Below, piece after piece: positions 17,304 to 26,560 of a stretch of 64,000 nucleotides of DNA (its first letter is position 1; every line of letters starts with the position of its first letter). The translations under genes were made by a program, and so were the position numbers. The notes below the pieces were generated by a model. That model was not told the origin of the DNA. It saw nothing but the letters and a program-made list of their open reading frames with translations, and did no database searches. Location: positions 124,001 to 188,000 of the forward strand of contig NZ_BJFL01000001.1 of the NCBI RefSeq assembly GCF_005405885.1. Direction: 5' to 3'. Source of the DNA: Gandjariella thermophila (lineage in GTDB: Bacteria; Actinomycetota; Actinomycetes; Mycobacteriales; Pseudonocardiaceae).

Positions 17304-17635
17304 GATTGGTCGGTCCTCTCGGCTGTGGGTGTTCGGGTGTCGGCGAGGTGCCGCTCCAGCGAGTCGAGGTGGCGGGTCCAGTAGCGGCGGTAGCGGGCCA
17401 GCCAGTCGTCCAACTCGGCGAGGCCTTCCGGGCGGAGCGTGTAGATGCGCCGCTGCCCGTCCGGCCGCACCTCGACCAGGCCGGCCTCCCGGAGGATGCG
17501 CAGGTGCCGCGAGACGGCCGGCTGGGTGAGCGCGGGCAGGCTGGCGACGAGTTCACCGGCGGAGCGTTCGCCGTCGGCGAGCAGGTCGAGCAGGGTCCGC
17601 CGGCTGGGCTCGGCCACCGCCGTGAAGACATCCAT
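17300..17635 (-). CDS. ArsR-family winged-helix regulator
   Basis: A 111-residue ArsR/SmtB repressor. The DNA-binding core VFTAVAEPSRRTLLDLLADGE, then LTQPAVSRHLRILREAGLV and the wing RRIYTL, is complete. The classical metal-binding cysteine motif (ELCVCDL) is absent, as usual for the branch paired with AHSA1-type proteins. A promoter-like sequence places the transcription start at or next to the ATG, so the gene may be leaderless. An upstream in-frame start would add 12 unlike residues and is disfavoured. Confidence 0.92.
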   Translation of the reverse strand: MDVFTAVAEPSRRTLLDLLADGERSAGELVASLPALTQPAVSRHLRILREAGLVEVRPDGQRRIYTLRPEGLAELDDWLARYRRYWTRHLDSLERHLADTRTPTAERTDQS

Positions 17636-17640
17636 CCCGC

Positions 17641-17671
17641 AATTATTGGTAATGGCATATATACGCGTCAA
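17641..17671 (-). promoter_or_regulatory. promoter of the ArsR-SRPBCC operon
   Basis: On the - strand, TTGACG (17666-17671) is followed after 18 nt by AATAAT (17642-17647), 6 nt before the ArsR ATG at 17635. This is a strong sigma70-type match in an AT-rich patch and predicts a leaderless message. The patch also contains CATTACCAATAAT, a possible ArsR site. Confidence 0.5.
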
Positions 17672-17759
17672 CGAATGTACAGTGGGCGGCTCGGGACGTC
17701 GGGGGCGGCACGGCGTGCCTCCGGGTCACCCACCGCGGTGGCGGCTACCTTCGCTGGCC

Positions 17760-18578
17760 GTGCGTGCCCATGACTACGGCCGGGACGTGCTCGCCGGCCC
17801 GAAGCGGCGGCGGACGGTTCCGGAGGTGCCGGCGGAGGCGGGCCTGGTGGTGGAGGATCCGCAGTCCGGTTTCTGCGGTGCCGTGCTGCGCGTGGAGCGG
17901 GACAGCGTGGTGCTGGAGGACCGGCACGGCCGGCAGCGGCTGTTCCCGCTACGCCCGGCCGCGTTCCTGCTGGAGGGCCGGCCGGTGACCCTGGTCCGGC
18001 CGCAGACGCCGGCGGCCCGACCGGCGCCCCGCCGCTCGGCGTCCGGATCCGTCCGGGTGGACGCGCGGCGCGCCCGCACCGCGCGGGACAGCCGGATCTG
18101 GGTTGAGGGCCTGCACGACGCCGAGCTGGTGGAGCGGATCTGGGGGCACGACCTGCGGGTGGAGGGCGTGGTGGTGGAGCCGCTGGACGGGGTGGACGTG
18201 CTGGCCGAGCGGATCGCCGCGTTCGGCACCGGGCCGACCCGACGGCTGGGCGTGCTGGTCGACCATCTCGTGCCGGGCAGCAAGGAGTCCCGCCTGGTCG
18301 ACGCGGTCCGGGACGACCACGTCCTGGTCACCGGGCATCCCTACGTGGACGTGTGGCAGGCGGTGAAACCGGCGTCGGTGGGCATCCGGGCCTGGCCGGA
18401 GGTGCCCAGGGGCGTGCCGTGGAAGGAGGGGGTGTGCGCGGCGCTGGGCTGGGGTGAGCCCGCCGACGGGTGGCGCCGCGTGCTCGCCGGGGTGCGCAGT
18501 TTCTGGGACGTGGAAACGTCGCTGGTCGGCGCGGTGGAGCGGCTGATCGATTTCGTCACGGCTGCGCCGGAATCGTGA
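17760..18578 (+). CDS. DUF3097 family protein
   Basis: A 272-residue protein of an actinobacterial family of unknown function. The N-terminus (YGRDVLAGP, then VPEVPAEAGLVVEDPQSGF) and the central RIWVEGLHDAELVERIWG, LVDHLVPGSKES and TGHPYVDVWQAVKP segments are strongly family-like. The central portion resembles a Toprim-like fold, which is inference. Start GTG 17760 lies directly before the conserved N-terminus. There is no clear ribosome-binding site; a TACCTT box 9 nt upstream would fit a leaderless message. Confidence 0.9.
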   Translation: MRAHDYGRDVLAGPKRRRTVPEVPAEAGLVVEDPQSGFCGAVLRVERDSVVLEDRHGRQRLFPLRPAAFLLEGRPVTLVRPQTPAARPAPRRSASGSVRVDARRARTARDSRIWVEGLHDAELVERIWGHDLRVEGVVVEPLDGVDVLAERIAAFGTGPTRRLGVLVDHLVPGSKESRLVDAVRDDHVLVTGHPYVDVWQAVKPASVGIRAWPEVPRGVPWKEGVCAALGWGEPADGWRRVLAGVRSFWDVETSLVGAVERLIDFVTAAPES

Positions 18579-18647
18579 CGGTCGCGTCGCCGATCAATTC
18601 TTCGTCAAGTCTCGGTACGCTCCGTGACTTTCTGCCACGATGGTCGT

Positions 18648-19097
18648 ATGGCCGCTCTGCTGTGGCTGGTGGTCGGTGTGCTGCTCATGCTGGCCGAGGT
18701 TGTCTCGGGCAACTTCGTGCTGCTCATGCTCGGCATCGCCGGTCTCGCGGCCGCCGGCACCGCGCTGCTGGGTTTCGGTGTGCCGGCCAGCGGAGCGGTG
18801 TTCGCCATCGGATCGGTCGCGTTGATGCTGCTGGTCCGCCCGGCGCTCAAGCGGCACATGCTGAGCAACATTCCGCACCACAGGACCAACGTCGAGGGCC
18901 TCATCGGCATGCCGGCCACCGTGGTGTCCCGGGTGGACGCGCACGGCGGCCAGGTGAAGATCGGCGGCGATCTGTGGTCCGCCCGGGCCTTCGACGAGGA
19001 CGAGGTCTTCGAGCCCGGGCGCAGCGTCACCGTCATGGACATCTCCGGGGCCACCGCCATCGTCTGGGCCGGACGACGACACCCGGATTCACCGTGA
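18648..19097 (+). CDS. NfeD-family membrane protein
   Basis: A 149-residue NfeD-like protein. Two or three hydrophobic helices cover residues 3-70 (LLWLVVGVLLMLAEV, then VLLMLGIAG), followed by a C-terminal OB-fold domain (about 85-145) with LIGMPATVVSRV and GDLWSARA. NfeD proteins partner SPFH/stomatin proteins, and the SPFH gene follows 28 nt downstream, so the pair very likely forms a membrane microdomain complex. The start is ATG 18648; an upstream in-frame start adds 8 unlike residues. Confidence 0.93.
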   Translation: MAALLWLVVGVLLMLAEVVSGNFVLLMLGIAGLAAAGTALLGFGVPASGAVFAIGSVALMLLVRPALKRHMLSNIPHHRTNVEGLIGMPATVVSRVDAHGGQVKIGGDLWSARAFDEDEVFEPGRSVTVMDISGATAIVWAGRRHPDSP

Positions 19098-19125
19098 TCG
19101 ACGAAGCAATCCGGAGGAGGCTGGT

Positions 19126-20310
19126 GTGGTCACCGCAATAGTTCTTGGTGTTGTCATCCTGCTGGTACTGATCACCGCGTTGAAGTCGGTGCTGGTCATC
19201 CCGCAGGCCACCGCGGCGGTCATCGAGCGGCTGGGCCGGTTCCGCACGGTGGCCCCGCCGGGACTGAACGTGCTCGTCCCGTTCTTCGACCGGGTGCGGG
19301 CCCGCATCGACCTGCGCGAGCAGGTGGTGTCGTTCCCGCCGCAGCCGGTGATCACGCAGGACAACCTCACGGTGTCCATCGACACCGTGGTGTACTTCCA
19401 GGTCACCGACCCGCGGGCGGCGGTGTACGAGATCTCCAACTACATCATCGGCGTCGAGCAGCTCACCACTACCACGCTGCGCAACCTGGTCGGTGGGATG
19501 AGCCTGGAGGACACGCTGACCTCCCGCGACCAGATCAACAGCCAGCTCCGCGGGGTGCTGGACGAGGCCACCGGCCGGTGGGGCATCCGGGTGGCCCGGG
19601 TGGAGTTGAAGGCGATCGACCCGCCACCGTCCATTCAGGACTCCATGGAGAAGCAGATGCGCGCGGACCGGGAGAAGCGCGCGATGATTCTCACCGCGGA
19701 GGGCCAGCGCGAGTCGGCGATCAAGACGGCGGAGGGGCAGAAGCAGTCGCAGATCCTGGCCGCGGAGGGCGCCAAGCAGGCGGCGATCCTGGCGGCCGAG
19801 GGCGAGCGGCAGTCCCGCATCCTGCGCGCGCAGGGCGAGCGCGCCGCGCGTTACCTGCAGGCGCAGGGCCAGGCGAAGGCGATCGAGAAGGTGTTCGCCG
19901 CGATCAAGGCCGGCAAGCCCACCCCGGAGGTGCTCGCCTACCAGTACCTGCAGACCCTGCCGCAGATGGCGCAGGGCGAGGCGAACAAGGTGTGGCTGGT
20001 GCCCTCCGACTACGGCAAGGCGCTGGAGGGGTTCGCCCGGATGCTGGGCGCGCCCGGCGAGGACGGGGTGTTCCGCTACGAGCCGCCGGAGGAGGTGCCG
20101 GTGTCCCGGCCGGAGGAGGAGGACGAGGCGGTCGCCCACTGGTTCGACACCTCGACCGACCCCAAGGTGGCCGAGGCCGTGGCGGCGGCCGAGGCGGTGG
20201 CCCGCCAGGAGGTGCCCAGCCCGGTCACTGGCCTGCCCGGCATCCCGCCGGTGCTCGGCCACGGCGCGGAAGGTCAGCCGGGCCGCTCCGAGCCGGAGCA
20301 GACCGAGTAA
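19126..20310 (+). CDS. SPFH-domain (stomatin/QmcA-like) protein
   Basis: A 394-residue stomatin-like scaffold protein. An N-terminal membrane helix (residues 2-20) is followed by the PHB/SPFH domain (about 20-200), with RLGRFRTVAPPGLNVLVPF, then FPPQPVITQDN and TTLRNLVG. A long alpha-helical coiled-coil rich in Ala, Glu, Gln and Lys with repeated AEG units covers about 175-260. The C-terminal 70 residues are acidic and proline-rich. A strong ribosome-binding site (GGAGGAGG) precedes the GTG start. It is encoded with the NfeD partner. Confidence 0.94.
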   Translation: MVTAIVLGVVILLVLITALKSVLVIPQATAAVIERLGRFRTVAPPGLNVLVPFFDRVRARIDLREQVVSFPPQPVITQDNLTVSIDTVVYFQVTDPRAAVYEISNYIIGVEQLTTTTLRNLVGGMSLEDTLTSRDQINSQLRGVLDEATGRWGIRVARVELKAIDPPPSIQDSMEKQMRADREKRAMILTAEGQRESAIKTAEGQKQSQILAAEGAKQAAILAAEGERQSRILRAQGERAARYLQAQGQAKAIEKVFAAIKAGKPTPEVLAYQYLQTLPQMAQGEANKVWLVPSDYGKALEGFARMLGAPGEDGVFRYEPPEEVPVSRPEEEDEAVAHWFDTSTDPKVAEAVAAAEAVARQEVPSPVTGLPGIPPVLGHGAEGQPGRSEPEQTE

Positions 20311-20358
20311 CCCGGGCGCTGCTCCGTTCGAGGGCAGTCCGGCGCCACGACGCCGACC

Positions 20359-21606
20359 GTGGGGTTTGATTTTGCGGTGGCCAGTGGCAGCGACAGCGGG
20401 CCCAGCGTGCCGGAGTTACGTGACGCGCTGGACGAGGCGTTACGCGGCGGCGAGTCCGACTGGGCGGCGCTGGACCGCGCGGTAGGCGCGGTGGAGCAGG
20501 CGGCGCGGACCCGGCCCGACCCGCAGCTGATCGCCCTGGCCGAGTACGGCGTCGCCGCGCTGACCGGCGACGATGGCGACCGGCAGCGGCGCCACGGGCT
20601 GGCCGGGCGGCTGCTCGCCGCGCACGCCATCGCCTGCCGCTCAGGCACCGCCGACCCGACGCGGCTGGCGAAGTGGTTGCTGCGCCTGCGGGTGGAGCAC
20701 CCGGACCCGCCGCAGGTGCGCCTCGCGGACTACCTGGCGGCCCTCGGCGAGACGGGCCTGGCCGCGTACCGGGAGGGGGCGGAGGCGCTGTGCGCGGCGC
20801 TGCCCGTGGTCGGCTACGGCGAGGCCCCCCGTTACGACCGGCGCCGGTGGGCGGTGCTGGCCGTGGTGGACGAGTTGGCCCGGCACACCGGTGACGTCGA
20901 TCTGCGGGTGCGGCTGCTGGCCACGGACCTGTCGTCGGGGTGGCACTACCTGCGGGTGGCGGGTGTGCTGCAGGAGGCGGGCCGGGTGGCCGAGGCCCTG
21001 GAGTGGGTGCAGCGCGGCCTGCAGGTCACCGGCAAGGGACCGGCCCGGCTTCGGCTGATCGACGTGGCGGTGGACGAATGTCTGCGGGTGGGTTGGTTCG
21101 ACCGGGCGATGGAGTTGCGCGAGCGAGCCTTCCGGGAGAGTCCCGACCTGTCCACCTACCTGCGGCTACGCGGGCTGGCCGCGGAAGACGAGCGGTGGCC
21201 GCAACGCCGGGAGGACCTGCTGCGCCCGCTGCACGAGAACGCGGCGCGGGACGTGCGGCAGAGCACCGCGCTGGTACGGATCCTGATGTGGGAGGGCGAG
21301 CAGGAGGCGGCGTGGCGCACCGCGCAGCAGCACGGCTGCACCGACGACGCCTGGCAGGCGTTGGCCGAGGAACGCGCCGAGCGGCACCCGGGCGAGGCGA
21401 TCGCCGTCTACCGCGACCTGGTGGAGCACGAGCTCGAGGAGGACGGCGAGGACGACACCAGGATCGCGGACATGCTGGAACAGTTGCGGCTGCTGTTCAC
21501 CCGCACCGGCCAGCCGGACGCGTTCTCCCGTTACCTCGACGGCATCAAGTCCCGGCACACCACGGATCGGGAACTGTTGGACGAGTTGGCCCGCCGCGGC
21601 CTGTGA
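20359..21606 (+). CDS. helical-repeat (TPR-like) protein of unknown function
   Basis: Up to 415 residues, almost wholly alpha-helical, with repeated amphipathic helix pairs such as VLQEAGRVAEALEWVQRGL and YLRLRGLAAEDERWPQRRE. The pattern resembles the helical domain found C-terminal in SWIM zinc-finger proteins, but no SWIM cysteines or histidine are present; that comparison is from memory. The start is uncertain: GTG 20359 or GTG 20377. It follows the SPFH gene by 48 nt and may be co-transcribed. No function is assigned. Confidence 0.8.
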   Translation: MGFDFAVASGSDSGPSVPELRDALDEALRGGESDWAALDRAVGAVEQAARTRPDPQLIALAEYGVAALTGDDGDRQRRHGLAGRLLAAHAIACRSGTADPTRLAKWLLRLRVEHPDPPQVRLADYLAALGETGLAAYREGAEALCAALPVVGYGEAPRYDRRRWAVLAVVDELARHTGDVDLRVRLLATDLSSGWHYLRVAGVLQEAGRVAEALEWVQRGLQVTGKGPARLRLIDVAVDECLRVGWFDRAMELRERAFRESPDLSTYLRLRGLAAEDERWPQRREDLLRPLHENAARDVRQSTALVRILMWEGEQEAAWRTAQQHGCTDDAWQALAEERAERHPGEAIAVYRDLVEHELEEDGEDDTRIADMLEQLRLLFTRTGQPDAFSRYLDGIKSRHTTDRELLDELARRGL

Positions 21607-21682
21607 CGGCTTGATCGTATGCGGCGGCGAGTCGGTCCGCGTCCGCGAACCCGCGCCGGGCCGGCCGCGCCTCGACGGGCGG

Positions 21683-22531
21683 CTACGCGGCGCGATCCCA
21701 CAGCTTCGCGACCGTGGCGGCGACCTGCTTGCCCTGCGCGTAGCCGGCCTGCGCGCTGGGTGTTCGCACCTCCGGGTCGAGCGGGTCGGCACCCATGGCG
21801 GCGGTGGAGGCGTCGTCCGGGGCGATCATCTCGACCCGGCCGGTCTGTTCCAGCAGGGTCAGTTGCTCCGGTAGGGCCGGGTCGGCCTGACCGGCCATCG
21901 CGGCCAGGACGAGCACCCGCTCGTATCCGGCGACCAGGTCGGCGTTGGTCATGGAACGAACGCCACCGTCGACGTAGCGGGAGCCGTCGATGGTCACCGG
22001 CGGCCAGACCCCGGGCACCGCGCAGCTCGCGGCGACCGCGTCCACCAGGTCGACCCCGGAGTCCCGGTCGAACACGCGTGGCTCGCCGCTGTGCGCGTCC
22101 ACGGCCGTGACCGCGATCGGCCGCTTCGGCCAGGTGTGTGCGGGCAGCCGGGAGGCGATCACCGCGCGACGCGTCTCCTCCGGGACGGTGTCGGCGGCGA
22201 GCGCGAACGCGCCGATCCGGCGGCGCAGCTCGCCCAGGTCCGCCGCGTCCTGGTACAGGCGCATGACCTCGTCCATGACTTCGTCCAGCGAGACCGTCGG
22301 CACGATCTCCTGGGCCTGCAGGCCCGGCTCGACCTGCCGGCGCAGCAGTTCGCCGACCGGCAGCCCGCTGGTGAGCTGCGCCGCGACCGTGGCACCGGCC
22401 GAGGTGCCGAGAATCGTGTCGGCGCCGGACACGTCGACACCGGCGTCCGCGAGCCCGGCCAGCACACCCGTTTCCCAGGCGATGCCCGCGACGCCACCAC
22501 CGCCCAGCACCAACGCCTGCCTCGTCGTCAT
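21683..22531 (-). CDS. patatin-like phospholipase
   Basis: A 282-residue single-domain patatin lipid acyl hydrolase. The oxyanion-hole loop is GGGGVAG (residues 10-16), the nucleophile elbow is GTSAG with S44, and the catalytic aspartate is in VDGGVRS, so the Ser-Asp dyad is complete. There is no signal peptide or membrane helix. It is transcribed alone on the - strand, convergent with the helical-repeat gene. It belongs to a different branch from the two-domain patatin at 50,140. Confidence 0.92.
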   Translation of the reverse strand: MTTRQALVLGGGGVAGIAWETGVLAGLADAGVDVSGADTILGTSAGATVAAQLTSGLPVGELLRRQVEPGLQAQEIVPTVSLDEVMDEVMRLYQDAADLGELRRRIGAFALAADTVPEETRRAVIASRLPAHTWPKRPIAVTAVDAHSGEPRVFDRDSGVDLVDAVAASCAVPGVWPPVTIDGSRYVDGGVRSMTNADLVAGYERVLVLAAMAGQADPALPEQLTLLEQTGRVEMIAPDDASTAAMGADPLDPEVRTPSAQAGYAQGKQVAATVAKLWDRAA

Positions 22532-22661
22532 GGCAATCCCCTCGCGAGTTGATCGATGACGACGCTACCGGGTGGGTCCGACACTTTCCGCCGCGGCGCC
22601 GCGCCGGGTCGCCGCGGTGCCGCGAACGCGTTCCGGGTCGCTGCGAGGCGGGCGGGTCGGT

Positions 22662-24077
22662 TCAGGCGAATCCGGGTGGGTAGCGGTCGGCCCAGGGGCG
22701 GGCCCGTTCCAGCTGGCCGGCCAGCGACAGCAGGGTGCACTCGTCGTGCGGCCGGCCGACGAGTTGCACGGCCAGCGGCGCTCCTTCGGGGGTGTGCCCG
22801 GCCGGGACCGCGGCCGCGGGGTTGCCGGCGATGTTCCACAGCGGCAGGAACGCGACGTAGCGGTTGGCGGCGAGCAGCACGCGCAGCGCGCTGTGGCCCT
22901 CCCATTCGCCGGCGCGCAGCGGCGGCCGGGTCAGCGCCGGGGTGAGCAGCACATCGACGTCGTCGAAGACCCGGTTGGCCTGCTCGGCGAGCCGGGCTCC
23001 GAACCGGATCGAGCGGTCCACCAGCGCGGACGGGATCAGCCGGCCCAGGGCGGCGACCCGCCGGGTACGGGTTTCCAGCAGGTCGGGCCGGTCCACCGCG
23101 GCCGCGCCCTCCGCGGCGCTGCGCAGGTAGCGCGGCGCCAACCCGTACAGGCTGGTGGGGTCGAGGTAGTCGGGGTCGCGGCGGTCCACCTGGTGGCCGA
23201 GGTCGGCGAGCAGCGCCGCGGTGTCCAATACGGCGTTGCGGACCTCGGGGTCGATGGGCACCCCCACGCCCCACGGGCGCAGCGACAGGCCGATCCGCAG
23301 TGGCGCCGGGTCGGTGGCGGCGGCCTCGGTGAAGCTGGTGGCCGGCGGCGCGGCGTGCGCGGCGTCGGTGGGCAGCGAGCCGTGCGTGTGGTCGGCGACC
23401 AGGGCCCAGTCCCGCACGTGGCGGGTGATCGGCCCGGCCACCACCAGCCCGGTCCACTGCTCGCCGGCGGGGTGCAGGGAGAACCGGCCGCGCTGCGGTT
23501 TGAGCCCGAAGACTCCGGTGCAGGCGGACGGGATGCGGATGGACCCGGCGCCGTCGGTGCCGATCGCCGCGCCGACCAGGCCGGCGGCGACGGCGGCCGC
23601 GGAGCCGCCGCTGGATCCGCCGGAGCTGTGCTCGGGCGCCCAGGGGCTGCGGGTGACGCCGGCGTGCGCGGTCTCGGTGAACGGCCACAGGCCCAGTTCG
23701 GGTTCGCGGGTGCGGCCGACGACGATGGCGCCCGCGGCACGCAGCCGGCGCACGAGTTCCCCGTCGGCGGGTTGGGATTGGCGCACGGCGGTGGTGCCGA
23801 GCGTGGTGGGCCGGCCGGCGATCGGCTGGTCCTCCTTGACCGCCACCGGCACGCCCAGCAGCGGGGCGTCCTCGCCGCGGGCGCGCCGCTCGTCGGCCTC
23901 GGCCGCCGCCGCGCGGGCCGCCTCGGCGAAGACCTCGCGGAAGGCGTTGAGCGTGCGGTCGTGGGTTTCGATGCGCCGCAGGCACGCCTCGATGAGTTCG
24001 CGGGCCGAGAGCTCGCCGGAGCGCAGCAGGTGGGCCTGCTCGGCCGCGCCCGCGAAGCACACGTCGGTGATGTCCAT
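22662..24077 (-). CDS. amidase signature family enzyme
   Basis: A 471-residue amidase. The Ser-cisSer-Lys triad is visible: K81 in VAVKED, the glycine/serine-rich loop SSGGSSGGS (about 151-159), and the nucleophile S179 in GTDGAGSIRIPS. Family members hydrolyse amides, nitrile-derived amides or carbamates, and the substrate cannot be set from sequence. Start ATG 24077 gives the usual N-terminal helix; an in-frame start 7 codons earlier exists. Also present is the WNIAGNPAAAVPAG segment, typical of the family. It is monocistronic as far as can be seen. Confidence 0.93.
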   Translation of the reverse strand: MDITDVCFAGAAEQAHLLRSGELSARELIEACLRRIETHDRTLNAFREVFAEAARAAAAEADERRARGEDAPLLGVPVAVKEDQPIAGRPTTLGTTAVRQSQPADGELVRRLRAAGAIVVGRTREPELGLWPFTETAHAGVTRSPWAPEHSSGGSSGGSAAAVAAGLVGAAIGTDGAGSIRIPSACTGVFGLKPQRGRFSLHPAGEQWTGLVVAGPITRHVRDWALVADHTHGSLPTDAAHAAPPATSFTEAAATDPAPLRIGLSLRPWGVGVPIDPEVRNAVLDTAALLADLGHQVDRRDPDYLDPTSLYGLAPRYLRSAAEGAAAVDRPDLLETRTRRVAALGRLIPSALVDRSIRFGARLAEQANRVFDDVDVLLTPALTRPPLRAGEWEGHSALRVLLAANRYVAFLPLWNIAGNPAAAVPAGHTPEGAPLAVQLVGRPHDECTLLSLAGQLERARPWADRYPPGFA

Positions 24078-24140
24078 GCGCCCGCAGCCTAGGGGCATTC
24101 CGGCCGGCGGGGTGCCGCCACGCGGATCAGACCGCCGCGG

Positions 24141-25499
24141 TCACGAGTCCTCAGCGCGGGCCTTCGCGGCGACCAGCAGCGCCTCCCGCTCGGTGATCTT
24201 CACCCGGTTCCGGCCAGCGGCGGCGCCGAGTGCTCGTTCCGCCGCCTCGATCGCCTGCCAGCCTTCCCAGGTGACCACCCGGGCGCCGCGACGTTCCAGC
24301 AGGTCGACGATCCCATCGGGGTCGCGGTGCGGCGCGCGGGGCAGCGCGTCGAGGTCGCCGAGCAGGGTGGCCACGGTTTCCTTGGCGTCGCTCTTGTTGG
24401 TGCCGATCACGCCGGTGGGTCCGCGCTTGATCCAGCCGACCACGTACTCGCCCACGGCCGGCGTGCCGTCGCGGAGGACCCGCCCGCCGTCGTGCGGGAT
24501 CACGCCGGCCCGCTCGTCGAACGGCACCCCGGGCAGCGGCACGCCCCGATAGCCGACCGACCGCACGATGAGTTGTGCGGGCAGCGTCTCGGTCTCCCCG
24601 GTGCCCACCACCCGGCCGGACGGGTCGAGGGTGTTGCGTTCCAGCACCACACCCTCGACCCGTCCGGTGCCCAGCACGGCCACGGGAGAGCGGAGGAACC
24701 GCAGGTAGATGCGTCGCGGCCGGCCGGAGAGCGGGCGCTGTGCCCACTCGCGCAGCACGTCGAGGTTGCGGCGGACCACCTTGTCGGCGTCGACGGCGGC
24801 CTGCGCGGCCTCGTCGAGGACGAGTTCGTCGGGGTCGACGATGACGTCGGCGTTGGCCAGTTCGCCGAGTTCCCGCAGTTCCTTGGTGGTGAACTTGGCC
24901 TGGGCGGGGCCACGGCGGCCCACCATGTGGATGTCGGTGATCGTGCTGGCCGCGAGCACGTCCAGCACGTGGTCGGGAATGTCGGTCTTCTCGCGCAGCT
25001 CGTCGGCGGTCTTGGCGAGGATGCGGGTGACGTCGACGGCGACGTTGCCGACACCGACCACCACCGCGGTGCGCACGTCCAGCCTGATTCGGTCGACCGC
25101 GGCGTCGGGATGGCCGCAGTACCAGGCGACGAACTCGGTCGCGGGCAGGCTGCCCTCCAGGTCCTCACCGGGAATGTTCAGCCGGCGGTCGGCGGCGGAT
25201 CCGGTGGCGTAGACGATGGCGTCGTAGAACTGGGTCAGGTCGGCCACGCCGAGCTCGCCGCCGAGTTCGACGCCGCCGAGGAAACGCACCTCGGGACGTT
25301 CGAACACCTTCCGCAGGGTGAGTTCCATCGACTTCATCTTCAGGTGGTCGGGTGCCACCCCGTAGCGGAGCAGCCCGTACGGGCAGGGCAGCCGGTCGAG
25401 GATGTCCACCGTCACGCCGCCGTGTTTGCACAGCTCGTCGGCGGCGTACAGCCCCGCTGGGCCGGACCCGATCACCGCTACCCGTACCGACTCGGACAC
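24141..25499 (-). CDS. fprA: ferredoxin-NADP+ reductase, FprA type
   Basis: Adrenodoxin-reductase-like flavoenzyme, 452 residues, that transfers electrons between NADPH and ferredoxins, for example to cytochromes P450. The FAD-binding motif VIGSGPAGLYAA is at residues 9-20, followed by the typical CPYGLLRYGVAPDH segment. The NADP motif is VVGVGNVAVDV, with RRGPAQAKFT and the late GWIKRGPTGVIGTNK. There is no N-terminal ferredoxin fusion. It could serve the P450 at 51.9 kb, but the genes are not linked. Confidence 0.94.
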   Translation of the reverse strand: MSESVRVAVIGSGPAGLYAADELCKHGGVTVDILDRLPCPYGLLRYGVAPDHLKMKSMELTLRKVFERPEVRFLGGVELGGELGVADLTQFYDAIVYATGSAADRRLNIPGEDLEGSLPATEFVAWYCGHPDAAVDRIRLDVRTAVVVGVGNVAVDVTRILAKTADELREKTDIPDHVLDVLAASTITDIHMVGRRGPAQAKFTTKELRELGELANADVIVDPDELVLDEAAQAAVDADKVVRRNLDVLREWAQRPLSGRPRRIYLRFLRSPVAVLGTGRVEGVVLERNTLDPSGRVVGTGETETLPAQLIVRSVGYRGVPLPGVPFDERAGVIPHDGGRVLRDGTPAVGEYVVGWIKRGPTGVIGTNKSDAKETVATLLGDLDALPRAPHRDPDGIVDLLERRGARVVTWEGWQAIEAAERALGAAAGRNRVKITEREALLVAAKARAEDS

Positions 25500-25710
25500 C
25501 GTTCACCCACTTCCGGTGTGGACCTGGTTCTCGCGAGCCTAGACTCCCCGACCTTACGTCGATCACGTTACGGATGCAGGTACCCGGGCGCGGTGTTCGC
25601 CGAGGTGGACGCCCGGAATGGTGGTCCGCCGACGCCGCGCTGACCGGTACCGGGCAAGATCGCCCCCCGGGCGGCGTGGGCAAGCGGGCCGCGGCTAGGG
25701 TCGGCCAACT

Positions 25711-26391
25711 GTGGTCAGCGCCGGGAACGATCGCCGTGCTCGTGGTGTGCCGGGTGGCATGCCCGGGGTGTCGCGGCGGGTGGCGCTGGCGGACGCGGCG
25801 ATCGCCGTGCTGGCCCGCGAGGGCGGGCGGGGACTGACGCATCGGTCGGTGGACCGGGAGGCCGGGGTGCCCGAGGGCACCGCGAAGAACTACTTCCCGA
25901 CCCGGGAGGCGTTGCTGGAGGCGGCGGCGGGACGGATGGCCGACCAGCATCGGGCGGCGGTGCGCAGGCTGCGGGAGACCACCCCGAAGACGGTGGCCGC
26001 CGAGGATGTGGCGGCGCTGTATCCGGCGTTGTTGCGTCGCGCGGTGGAGACGGATCCGACGCAGATTCTCGCGATGTTCGAGCTGTATTTGGAGGCGGTC
26101 CGGCGGCCGGGTGTGCGCGCGGCGCTGGGTGAGATGGCCGCGGCCAATGCCCGGGCGGCGGCGGAATTGCACCGGAGCGCCGGGCTGCCCACGGGGGAGC
26201 GCGACGCGGGGCTGCTCGACGCGTACTTCCTGGGCGCCGCGATTTCGATGCTGGCGCTGCCCACCGAGGCTCGCCGTCTGGTCGGTCTGGAGGATCCGGA
26301 ATCGGTGGGCCGGGAACTGTTCGCGGCTGCGGTGCCGCAGCGAAACGACTATCCCCAGTGCCGGGACATCGCCTCCGGCGAGGGCTTCTGA
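25711..26391 (+). CDS. TetR-family transcriptional regulator
   Basis: A TetR repressor of 226 residues from GTG 25711, or 210 from the ATG at 25759, which begins right before the DNA-binding domain and is equally plausible. The helix-turn-helix reads ALADAAIAVLAREG, then LTHRSVDREAGVPEGT and NYFPTREALLEAA. The C-terminal domain resembles the TetR_C group that senses small molecules. It is divergent from the ferredoxin reductase gene with 211 nt between starts, so it might control that gene. Its own operator is not evident. Confidence 0.9.
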   Translation: MVSAGNDRRARGVPGGMPGVSRRVALADAAIAVLAREGGRGLTHRSVDREAGVPEGTAKNYFPTREALLEAAAGRMADQHRAAVRRLRETTPKTVAAEDVAALYPALLRRAVETDPTQILAMFELYLEAVRRPGVRAALGEMAAANARAAAELHRSAGLPTGERDAGLLDAYFLGAAISMLALPTEARRLVGLEDPESVGRELFAAAVPQRNDYPQCRDIASGEGF

Positions 26392-26560
26392 ACAGCGATT
26401 TCGCGTAACGCGGGTGCCGCGATCCGAGGCGCGCACCGGCCGGCACCGGGATACCGCGCGGCCGCGCCGCCCCGAGGTGATTGCCCCGCGCATTTCGACA
26501 CGAATGTTTTCACTCACTCGGTGCACGGTGGTTTGGCCGGGCCTGTGCGATCCTCGCAGC

